A stretch of DNA of 64,000 nucleotides, taken from assembly GCA_025677825.1 (NCBI GenBank), contig JAIXMO010000022.1:62001-126000 (forward strand), written 5' to 3'. The notes under the pieces were generated by a model that had not been told where the DNA came from, searched no databases, and worked only from the letters and a program-made list of their open reading frames with translations. Shown here piece by piece: positions 11,356-21,412 of this stretch; within the stretch, counting starts at the first letter, position 1; each line of letters opens with the position of its first letter. The DNA is from Helicostylum pulchrum. Its lineage: Eukaryota > Mucoromycota > Mucoromycetes > Mucorales > Mucoraceae. Made by a program: the position numbers and the translations under genes.

Positions 11356-12158
11356 TTACATTTGCATATAAAAACAGCATCTCACTGCAACACAACTTAC
11401 TGGTAAAAACAACTTGAATTCAGCTGGCAATTCATCTTCACTATATAACCTATCTGTAAAATAAACTCTACGTATTCTACAATTGGCATGAACAGTAACA
11501 CGACATGTCTCACTGTAATTTGTACCGTATCCTCTCTTTACATAATCACTCAAGTTAAACACAATTTGATTCCATCCTGCGTCCAGACGCATTGGCATAG
11601 TTGTAATAAAAGGTTTTACTCGTGTTGTCATCTAAGCCTTTGCGTGTCAAAGAAAACAATCATAATAATTATTTTTTTCTTTCAAAAAAGGGGTACCTGA
11701 TAATTTGAAGCTCTAAATCTACGCTTTTCATCTTTATCGTCAAGTACTTCCACTTCAAATGAAAAATACTTGTTTAAATTCTTCACAATCAATACAAGAA
11801 AAGGAAGTTTAATTCCAAGTGTGCGATCTGCTTGTGCTGGGCACGTAATATAAGTGTTGGAAAGATTAGGCGATACTAGCTCGATTACGGTCGAACTAAT
11901 AAGATCGTCTGCTACTGTTTCTACATGTGCGTCTGGATCGTCTTCGGGTGAATGACTTGCCCATAGTTGTAAAGGTTCTGTACTAAAAAAAAAAAAGGCA
12001 AAAGGTTTTATACATTGGACCAAAGCAAAAAAAAAAAGAATGAAGCTTACCCTAAACTATACAAGATGGAAAGAAAACCAGACTATTCATATAGATCAAT
12101 ACCTCTCTTTTAACACAACTTTTTTCTTTAGTTTTACCTGAAAAGTATTCTTAAACAT
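11356..12158 (-). CDS. CFAP20/BUG22 (DUF667) protein
   Basis: Exons 12158-12138, 12082-12051, 11982-11697 and 11631-11356 give 204 residues. It begins [18 protein letters not shown], and continues with [25 protein letters not shown] and [19 protein letters not shown], which are the highly conserved blocks of CFAP20/BUG22. In ciliated cells this protein sits at the inner junction of axonemal microtubules and affects tubulin modification. It is also found in some non-ciliated lineages such as land plants, where its role is unclear. Mucoromycota have no flagellum. The first two coding exons are only 21 and 32 nt. The C-terminal [11 protein letters not shown] differs from the family tail. The frame is intact, so the gene appears to be under selection. 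Confidence 0.93.
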
Positions 12159-12704
12159 GATCTATTTGGTTTAAATGACAAAAAAAAAAATTATAAAAAA
12201 GAGCGACCGGTAATTGATAAATGCGACTATTTATTAAAGTATTCGTCACATTCTAAGGCCATCATTAACGCTTAATATTTAGAATATGGTAATAAACTAT
12301 CTTCAAAATTTACATAATTAACAATATACGTTCATATATTGTCATTACTATCTTTCTTATTTAGTTTTAACAACCTGTGTTAAAACCTCAAACTTGTATC
12401 GAAGTTTGTTGCGAGGTCTTCAGAACAGGTTTGACCGCTTTTTAGCCATTTGAGGCAATTGCTTTCCTTATAGTAAGTATCCCTACTAATAATGATTCAA
12501 TCGCTTGCTATTTCATGTATTATTATCAAGGCTGGAGTATACAATATCTTGATCAAACATATCGAACTCGAGATAATATCGTCACACCAAAGAAAGGTCC
12601 GCAAAGTTATTAAAATAGCGAGAAAAAGAAAGCGAAATTATGCGCAAAAGAAGAAAAAAGGTTTTTTTTTGTTTTAAAAAAAGGGATGCATTATAATTTA
12701 TTAT
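12159..12704. other. Intergenic region
   Basis: AT-rich spacer between two minus-strand genes, containing the promoter of the CFAP20-like gene and the 3' end region of BRX1. A 61-codon frame on the plus strand is low in complexity and lysine-rich, so I take it as chance. Nothing else is recognisable. Confidence 0.5.
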
Positions 12705-13651
12705 TTACTGGAAGACACGTCTATCACTAGCTTCTGTTTCTCTACTTTCCTCAGCCATTGCTAATCTAGATTCACGCTCCAAATTGTTTCTTTGTCTAAT
12801 ACTATACTTTTGAAGCTTGTCCTTACGAAGAGATTGACGAACAAAGTTAGGATGAACGAATTCAGGGTTTTCGAATACAGTGGGGCCACCGAAAGAACCT
12901 TCAAAGATACGAATGGGGGTAAGACAGAAACGAGGACCGATTTCGACTAATGAGATATCATCTTTATCAACCAAAGGGTTAAATCCAGGTGTGTTTGCAG
13001 GTGTTTTTTCAACAATTTGGTAATTTCTAAACCAAACCTTGTTATCGGCAATAGAGAAAGATAAGACGTGATCAACAAAAGGCTTTGAGCGTCTGGATCC
13101 CTTGGGAACGTTGAATACTTGACCCAGTAATTCCTTTAAAAGTCCCCAATGAGGAGCAGAATCAAAGGTTTTGTCGAAAGACAAGATGTGTCTGGATCCC
13201 TTTAAACAATTACCGGTCATCTTTAACTCATCCATGGTGTGCAAGTTTTGAAGATGGAACTTAACTGAAGGACCATTAGGTGTCTTTGCCATCCAAACAT
13301 ACAAATCCTGCTTCTTTCTAACTTCAAAAAATACTGCATTGTTACAGTTGTTAAGATCAGCCAACTCGTTCAAAATGTAGAGGTTGTTCTTTGTATCAAG
13401 TTTAGCATCCTTCTTGGAGTGAGGCATTAAACTCTCGAGATCGGTAAGTAAATGACGATAACTAATAAAAAACTTTTTTGTTTAATCTTTTTGACAGATC
13501 TACTTTTCTTTTTTATTTTATTCCCTTACCGGAAAGTAACACCACGAGAAGACAACATCATAACTCTTTGTTTGTTAATTCTCTTATCCTTAGATTGGCG
13601 GTCATTGCTTTTGGACTTGACCAATTCGGCGGCTTTATATAAAGTAGACAT
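12705..13651 (-). CDS. BRX1: Ribosome biogenesis protein BRX1 (Brix domain)
   Basis: Exons 13651-13530 and 13461-12705 give 292 residues. BRX1 is a nucleolar factor of early 60S pre-ribosomes, working with EBP2. The Brix domain spans nearly the whole protein: KQRVMMLSSRGVTFRYRHLL joined across the splice site, DLESLMPHSKKDAKLD, FEVRKKQDLYVWM, PNGPSVKF and FVDHVLSFSI. The C-terminal segment is charged, with Arg/Glu repeats. The start ATG is the first in frame after a T-rich leader. The intron lies at the family-typical position behind the VTFR block. Confidence 0.95.
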
Positions 13652-13863
13652 TGATGTAGTTTTGTATATGAGATAAAAAAAAAAAAAAAAAAACGTAACA
13701 AAAAAAAAAGGTTCATTTTTTCCAAACAAAAAAATAAGCCACCATAAACAGTCCCGACAAAACAGTCCAAAAGGGCTAGAAAAGAAAAGGTTAAAGGGGT
13801 AATAAAAATATGGGGTTATTCTATTTTGTAAATAAATAATTATAAAGAGGGGGAGGTCATAGT

Positions 13864-16450
13864 CTATTCTGTATCTTCCTTTTTCTTTCTTCGTTCATCT
13901 AAACTTCCTCTAGGACTAGCTTTAGGACTAGCTAGTCTACTTGAACTTTGTAACCAAGTAGATGCCGCGTTTTCTATTAGTGGACCGTCGTTAATCACAT
14001 AGTCTTCTTCATCAGACTGTTCGTGAATAACAAAGCCCATGCGTGAACGTGATCGTGACATATTATTCCCCTCGTTTGCTAACGGTGAAGGTGCTCGGTC
14101 GATCGCCGGTGAATTCAATCCGTTTAGATTAGGCGAACTACCATTACGAGCAATAAGGTTAGACGCACTTCCGTTTCGATTCGCTAAACCAAGTGCCGAA
14201 GAAGTTCTAAACGGTAACACGCTTGATCCTTCAACTACATCGCCCAATTTATAGATTCCAGGATGACTATCTCCACTATATCGTTTTTTACTCCAATATT
14301 GTTTCGATATCACACTAGGCGATTTAGTTGGTGTACCCAGTACATTACCCACCATATTGATTGAAACAATAGCATCATTTCCAAGAACGTTTACATTATT
14401 ATTGTTGTTGCTGCTAGCGTTATTACTGCCATCATCAAAAGTTTCCATATCTACTGGTATCGTATTACTAACACTTGTATATTGTTGGTTTGATCTTAGT
14501 GTTCTCGAAACCCAATGACGCATTGGACCAGTAGATCGAGCTAAAGCATGCGACATATGAGACAAAAACACAAAAGGATTCCATGATGACGACGACGACG
14601 ACGACGACGATAACGATGAAGAAGTTACGATAGGATCAGAACCTAATAAACCACCTGCAGTACCTTGATTGTTTCTATAACTACGTCTCTTACGAATCTT
14701 CTTGAAAGTGAACCAAAGGAAAAAGACACATAGAAACATAAACAATGCAATACCTACAGCTGTATGCTTTGACGTATTTCTTACATCGTCCAAGAAACCA
14801 TTAGTAGACGAATTGGTATGACCGTAATTTGTACCTTGAGAAACACCATCGGCTATTTCATGAGCACCTTCATCATCCGTATTATGACCCAAAAAACCAT
14901 CACTATGATCCACTAGAGGAATTTTACTTGCGACATGAAGTAACATGGCACCTAAAGTCCAAGAGACTTGAATATCATTAATAGTATCTATACTTTGAAA
15001 GGGAGGATTCCAGTTCTTTGATTCAACACTTGAGATAGTTTGTTCCAATAATTCTTGATCTTGAGTTAAGTTTTGATGTCCACTAGGATTTTCTATACGT
15101 GGAATTTCGATACCTTCGTGTAAAATATTAACGATCCAAGCAGATTTAAAACACTGCATTTGATAACGATGTAGTTCAGCCGAAGTAACGTCTTTATCAT
15201 TTGCAATTAAGGACCAGTCTCTACTGCAGTAATCAGAAGCCTTGTTTTCGTATTCTGTAAAATCATAAACGCCACCTAAGCCTAATATATCTTGTGATGA
15301 ATACCAATACTCTGAAATACCCACAAATTTATTGACAGACCAGTCAATATTAGGAGTATGTACACCATTAAATAAACAAGGTTTGGTAGGACACTCAGCA
15401 TCCTTGTTTAATAACGGAACCGTATATTCTATACATTTTTCAAAATCGCCAGTACCGTGTAAAGAAAGAGATACGCTTGTCGAAGTAGCATCCGTAACAT
15501 TTAAATTGAGAGGCAAACAGGGATCATCCAAGGGAAGTAAATGATGCTCATCTAATAAATTCTTATTATTCGAACTAGCAAATAATTTCTTGACACGATC
15601 TTCTAAATACCGTCTTCGTGCTTCGTTACTTCCATATCCTAAAAAGGTCGTGACAAATACATCATAATTTACTGTTCTGCCATCTAGTGTGTGTAATTCA
15701 ATATGAGTTAAATCGTCCATATGCTCTTGCTTTTGATGATGCTCTGGTTCAAATGCAATTTGTGCCGATGCTCCACCCATATCTAAAAATCCAAACGTAT
15801 GATGCTGTTCTATCTTTTCTCCATCTGCTTTTTCAGTATACGCTTTAATACTACTATCAAATCCTCCCATCAAATAATTCACTGCTACCCATCCAAATAC
15901 ACCTTCTAATTCTCCTGGAATAATACGTACATGACTATCGCAATCGCTTATAAAGAAGTTGGTATTCTCTCGTATATAATTACACGTTGAACTTAATAAT
16001 TCCTTCTGTTCTTGGTCTGGTAATAAACGCATACCAGCTGTTGCCATTAAAAAAATAGGTGTTGTCGAATGACTTTCGATCGGTACAACTTCTTTTGAGA
16101 ATGATAGTAAAGAAGTTAAATGTTCTCCAACTTCATGTGGTCTTGCACCAAACGTCGATATACCTTAATTAGTAATAATAATAAAAAAAGTCAGTGTATT
16201 ATGCATTTTTTTTTTTTTTTTTTTTTTTACCTGTCTCTTCCCGACTTGTCCATTTAAGACCATCTTGATCTCCTCTTTCGACAATGGGTATCTTTCCTTT
16301 TAATTCGTCTACAGTAAAAGAGTTTTTGGCAAATTCGTGATCTTTCCATGAATAAACGTATATTCTTGAACCAGATGAACCAGCATCTATAATAACTCCG
16401 TATTTTCTATTAAGTTGCCATTCTTCTAGTGTCGCTTTACTCAACGACAT
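13864..16450 (-). CDS. Apyrase / nucleoside diphosphatase (GDA1/CD39 family)
   Basis: Exons 16450-16231 and 16163-13864 (intron 16230-16164, with a long A run just after the donor) give 839 residues. The enzyme hydrolyses nucleoside di- and triphosphates in the Golgi lumen or outside the cell; in the Golgi this supports glycosylation by removing the UDP/GDP product. Apyrase conserved regions are clear: DAGSSGSR, MATAGMRLL, GVFGWVAVNYLMGG and LDMGGASAQIAF. A transmembrane helix (GIALFMFLCVFFLWFTF) near residue 515 is followed by a basic stretch and about 300 residues of Ser/Asn-rich cytosolic tail, an arrangement like yeast Ynd1. An in-frame ATG at 16546 would add 32 hydrophobic residues; I prefer MSLSKATLEEW at 16450 because the conserved domain begins shortly after it. 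Confidence 0.9.
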
Positions 16451-16666
16451 TTGCCTACTTTTTTTCACTGCCGAAATAAATAAAAAAATTAAGAAAAAAG
16501 CCCAGAATTGACTCAATTCAGTGCATCCCACTCTCAAATCAACCATTTTTTGAACTCAACAGTACATGTAACCAATTAAATCCAAACTTAAATTGGAACA
16601 CACAGTGGACCTCAGGCTAAATAATGATAAAAATAAATGCAATTTAAGATAAGAGATATTAAAAGA

Positions 16667-17562
16667 CTAATGTTCATCATTCTGTTTAATTATATCTCTT
16701 GTTCTTTTGTTCGCTTTTGATGGCAAAAGATATACATTTGCAGGTGTAATACTTCCGGTACTTGTCATTAGATGAATATGACTGAGAATGCAGCCATTGA
16801 TACGCATGTTTTTACTTTGTTGATACTTTTGGATTTGTCTTAAACAAGTATACAGAAACCACTTTGAGAACTATTAATTTATTTAACAAAGTTATTGGCG
16901 CGTTAAAAGAGGAACTATGTCTCCTGGGAAAAAAGCGCCATAGTAACTATAGAGTCTTTTATCAACTTCGGTATCCATAATTTCATGAACAGCAAGCCCA
17001 TTTACTTCTACCTCTCTTTCAAGATGCGCAGCGAACAGATTAAAATTGGAAACTGAAAATGTGCCAATTCTTTTAAGGCTATAAACACCCAAAATTGCCA
17101 AACCAGAAATCCCTCGGAATATTTGCAGCACTCTAAAGCACCTGTTTCCAATTCGTGTCAGTCTATCATGGCACGATGTTGACACGGTGCTTCTTACTCT
17201 TAAACGTTGTTTTTTGGCCGTAAGCATTTCATCATCTTCTAAACACATTTGTCTCAGACGTTCTATAGTTCGACTATAATTAATGGCAATTATACAAGTT
17301 AGAAATTCTCTGTGAAGTTTGGCGTCTGGTTTGTTCTGCCTGTACTGAAACAGGCATTCAGCGGCGTATTTGGCTAGAGATTTGGGGTTATTCCAAATAA
17401 GACTTATTTTGGTTCTTGAAGGATCTACTAAAGAACTAGGCGCAACCTTTAGATTTTCTAAATTTAAAATGATGGCCTCTAATTTTTCGTCCAAATTTAA
17501 AAGCAAGTCATATCTAATCCATTATCTGTCAAGAAATCGTCCAAGACTTCATCATTCTCCAT
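16667..17562 (-). pseudogene. Unrecognised protein gene, apparently frameshifted near its start
   Basis: Three pieces form one reading frame. An N-terminal stretch starts at ATG 17562 (MENDEVLDDFLTDNGLD). The main exon runs to 16916, and a last exon covers 16870-16667 (67 residues ending KRTRDIIKQNDEH, then TAG). The last two are joined by a 45-nt intron with a weak GTTCCT donor and a TAATAG acceptor that restores phase. Between the first 17 codons and the rest the frame shifts by one base near 17516, consistent with a single-nucleotide deletion or an assembly error. The composition looks genuinely coding. I recognise no domain. No signal peptide is visible. It may be a decaying lineage-specific gene. 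Confidence 0.45.
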
Positions 17563-19754
17563 TTGTTACAATGAAAATGAAATATTAATCTTTTACTTTA
17601 TTTTGAATGCCCACATATATAGTAAACCAGAATTAGTTTCTTTGTTCTTCATTTGACGCAACTGATATTATACTTTCTCCTATTTTATGCAACCACTTTC
17701 CCCTACTTATCAGAGTAATTTTATTGCTCAAGCTGAAATTTGTAATAAGTGATTTATTCTTTTCTCAAACCTTTGATATATAGCCTGTTCAACTGTTCTG
17801 CCTTTTAGAAACTAAATGCAAAAAATATATGTTTTGAATAAAGAAAAACTATGCTTTTTTACGAAGTATATGTCTTTCTTTGTAAATATTTTAAATAAAA
17901 TTCAGGGGAATACTTTTTTTAAGGATTGCATCTATGTATATATTTACAAAAGCGATTGTCTGGTAACATGCATATTTTCAAAGGATGCTTTTTTCTGCGG
18001 TATGTTAATGCAAGCAGATATAGCTCGCTTAAAACAAGTCAATACATCGCACTTTTTTAATCGACCGTGTAAAACTGACCGCGCATATCAAGAGTTCCCT
18101 TTTATCATCACTTTATAGAACCTACTCTACAATTGGAGCCCATCTTTCGGAAAAAAAAATCCAGACTCTGCGTTATATCGATAAATACAATTCTACCACA
18201 CGTCTGGGAATACAGTTTATTGTTCAAAGATTGGTGCACCGGACAAAAGTCATATTTTATGGCTATGGACGCGAAAAGGAAACTTAAAGATTCGAGCTCT
18301 GTGTCAAGATCATCCTTAAGTATCCACGTAAAAATAATTAAATAGATCGCATTAGAAAATAAGTCCCCTATTTCATGAGCAATGAAAGTGACCCTCAAAC
18401 TACTATTTATTCTACGTATTTTTTTTTAGAATAGTTAATCACTTTCTTTCACTTTTTTATTAGCTATGTATACCAGTAAGTATCTTATATGTTCACCTTT
18501 TAAATGAGCTTATGTCTTATATATATATATTTTAGCTTTTTTGTTTTATTTATACTTTTACAAATGGACACGCTTCAAAGCAACTGCCTTCCGTTTGAGA
18601 CTTTCTTGATCAAATGTATTCCACCCGATGGTAATACCGTGCAGATATATGGACTACTTTTATAAAAGTAAATGAAAAGTAATACACCACGCTTTCTTTT
18701 CTGAGCGTGTAAATAGAACTCGTACCCAAAATCTAAAAAAAAAAAAAAAAAAAAAAATTAGCTGTGCGCAGAAAACGTTTTAAAGGACATACAACTATTG
18801 GGTAGTTACTGCAGTTGACAAACTCAAAATAACAAACCTGTGGTATTTGCACCTATTATGTATTAGATCTTTATTCTTCAAGATATAAGGATCTTATATA
18901 TTTATTTATTTATTTTTACTTTATTCTTTTAAATAACTCAAAATAACCAACCTTCATGGTAAGAACTATTAACTTTTTCTATAACTCTTTTTTTTAACAC
19001 AACTGTAAGACTTTATAACAAGTTGGCTCTTTTATTTTAATAAAGTAGTCTTTTGCTCTTAAAACTTAAATAAGCAATCAAAACTATTCAAAGCTCATTA
19101 GTTCAGAAAGTATATGTTACTGTTGGCTGTAATGCTAGCACACCATTTACAAAAAGAGAGAATAGAAGCTAACATTTAATTGCCGGAAACAATCACTATC
19201 TGTAACGATGCATAATATACTTTACACGGTAGAGTATACTCAACTTTTTATTTATTTAATTGTCTGTAGACAGATATGTTCTAATCAATTTATGTAATTA
19301 AAATTGCGGGATATAGTTTGTAGTTATTTCGACAGATTGGCACTCATTGACTTTAACGAGCAAGTAAATAGTGTGCTTTTCTGCATTTTATTTATTATAA
19401 GATACTTGCTTTCTTCTCTTGAAATTACAAACATATTTGAACTGTAATTTTGGATCAACCAACTCCGTAACGGATAAAAATTTCCAAGTAACTAGTTTAT
19501 ACGGGTATAGGTCGAAATATGGACAAAGTCAACCTGATTTCCCAAAAAAAAAAAAAATCTTATGTAGGGGGGATGAAATGATAATGGTCTTGAATTGTGC
19601 AATTGAGGCAAGACACCTATTTGAGTGAATATTCTATCATTTTTACCCAATCAGAATGAGTTTAATACAAGTCACTGATTTAAAATGAAAAAATCTTTTT
19701 TTTTAAAAAAAAAGAACCTTTATTTTCTTTTCTCTTTGTTATATACCACGAATA
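17563..19754. other. Gene-poor AT-rich region
   Basis: About 2.2 kb of AT-rich DNA with a long A run near 18736-18757. Apart from the coding remnant at 18033-18287 I see no gene. Two short echoes of the hairpin core near position 310 occur here (about 18706 and 19366). The ORFs of up to 100 codons are rich in Phe, Ile, Lys and Tyr and look like chance frames. Confidence 0.5.
18033..18287 (+). pseudogene. Coding remnant without start codon
   Basis: One plus-strand frame is open for 84 codons between two TAA stops, with balanced, protein-like composition (for example GAHLSEKKIQTLRYIDKYNS and RLGIQFIVQRLVHRTKVIF). It has no ATG at its beginning and no clean splice sites. After the stop another frame continues coding-like (KDSSSVSRSSLSIHV), suggesting a frameshift. 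I do not recognise the family. It most resembles a relic of a transposon or duplicated gene in a gene-poor region. Confidence 0.3.
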
Positions 19755-21336
19755 ATGTCAGACCAAAAGTTACTATCACAAAGGAGATACTGGTGCGGTA
19801 TTTTAGCTCTTGGTGCAGTAGTTATTATATGGGTATCTTCTTCATTTGTTATGAATGTAATGCTTATAAATCTTTTGTATGTGTGCGTGTACTAATTTTA
19901 TTTGTTTTTTTACAGAGTTTATTTGGAGAAATGAATTACAATAAACCATTCTTGGTTACTTATCTTAACACTGCGACTTTTTCATTCTACCTTATCCCAT
20001 TATTATTTAAACGCAACAAGAAATCAACCAAAAAACAATTACCATCAGAATATAACAAGTAAGCAAATTATATCTTTTTTATTTGCAGATCAACATCTTT
20101 TTAACGCTTATGAATAGACTTTTAAACGATGATTTAGAGGTAAAAAATTTGCATTATATAAAAGGATATCATGTACAAAAAAGGAAATCCTTTATTGGTA
20201 ACACAGTTTTTTCTGATCATCTATTATTATTCTTCATTGTAGCCAGTCAACTATTCCGCTATCTTACAGTCAACCAATAGCAATACTACAATGTCACCTC
20301 ATCACAAGCTATCCACTTATGATACAATCAAGCTAAGTTTAGCTTTTTGCATACTTTGGTTCCTTGCAAACTATACTACAAATGCCAGTCTAGCCTATAC
20401 AACTGTTGGAAGTAGTACCATCTTGGCATCCATGTCAGGTAAAATTACATCTTTTTCTTTCTATCTATCTAGTGTACAAACTAAAACCCATCTCTTTCTT
20501 AGGTCTCTTTACATTGGGTATTGGTGCCTTATTCAAAGTAGAGAAATTAAATCTTTTAAAGATTTTCGCAGTGTTTATAAGGTAAAACAAACTGATAACA
20601 AATATTAGCGCAAACAAATACTAAATAGATTTTCAACAAAAAAGTTTAATTGGTGTATCACTTGTTTCTTATTCAGATCACTTGAGCGGCGATGAGGAAG
20701 AACCTTTTAATACCGTACCTGCACCTCTTATTGGTGATATATTAGCCTTGTTGGGTGCAGTCTTTTACGGCTGCTATACTACCTTATTAAAGTTCAAGAT
20801 TGGTAGTGAAGATAGAATCGACATGCCTTTATTCTTTGGTTTTGTTGGCGCTTTCAATGTATTATTACTGTGGCCCATTTTACCGCTTCTTAATTACATT
20901 GGTCTCGAGACATTTGAGATTCCATCAAGTCCTATCTTATGGATCGTCATATTATTAAACGCGTTTATTGGTACATTTTTGTAAGTATAGTATAGTATAT
21001 AGTTTTTATATTATACAGAAAAAACTCATACTTTTTTTTTTAAAAAAAAATGCAGGTCTGATTACTTGTGGTTACTCTCTATGTTAATGACTTCTCCCTT
21101 GGTAGTTACACTTGGTATCTCTTTAACAGTAAGTCATTTACTTAAATGATAATATAGATGACAATGATGATTAACTTTTATAATAGATTCCACTTGCTTT
21201 GATTGGAGACATTTGCTTCAAAGGATTTATGCCTAGTCTGCAATACTCTATTGGTGCTTGCCTTGTAGTTTTAGGCTTTTTAGCAGTAAACACAGACGCA
21301 ATGAACGAAGCCAAAGAAAAGAGCCAAGAAGAGTAA
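19755..21336 (+). CDS. DMT-superfamily transporter, SLC35F5-like
   Basis: Eight exons (19755-19856, 19916-20058, 20118-20139, 20243-20438, 20503-20581, 20645-20980, 21056-21128, 21187-21336) give 366 residues with about ten hydrophobic helices. The family includes the yeast vacuolar-membrane proteins Yml018c and Thi74 and vertebrate SLC35F5, all of uncertain substrate. Landmarks are LAFCILWFLANYTTNASLAYTTVGSS (split here as LANYTTNASLAY then TTVGSSTIL), GDILALLGAVFYGCYTTLLK and DYLWLLSMLMTSPLV. The third exon is only 22 nt (LLNDDLE); without it the downstream frame fails. The C-terminus is short and charged, ending AKEKSQEE. The role is likely small-molecule export or vacuolar transport, but the substrate cannot be read from the sequence. 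Confidence 0.9.
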
Positions 21337-21412
21337 ACAATATATGGACATATATACATATACCCACTTAGTGAAAGAAAGAAAAAACTACCCTTTGTAA
21401 ATATAATTTTAT

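Noticed and set aside
16451..16546. Longer N-terminus for the apyrase with a hydrophobic segment
   Set aside because: The domain begins directly after MSLSKATLEEW. The extra residues may be leader sequence, although a signal anchor cannot be fully excluded.
17816..18118. 100-codon plus-strand frame in the gene-poor region
   Set aside because: Composition is Phe/Ile/Lys/Tyr-rich as expected from AT-rich noncoding DNA. A different overlapping frame looks more coding.
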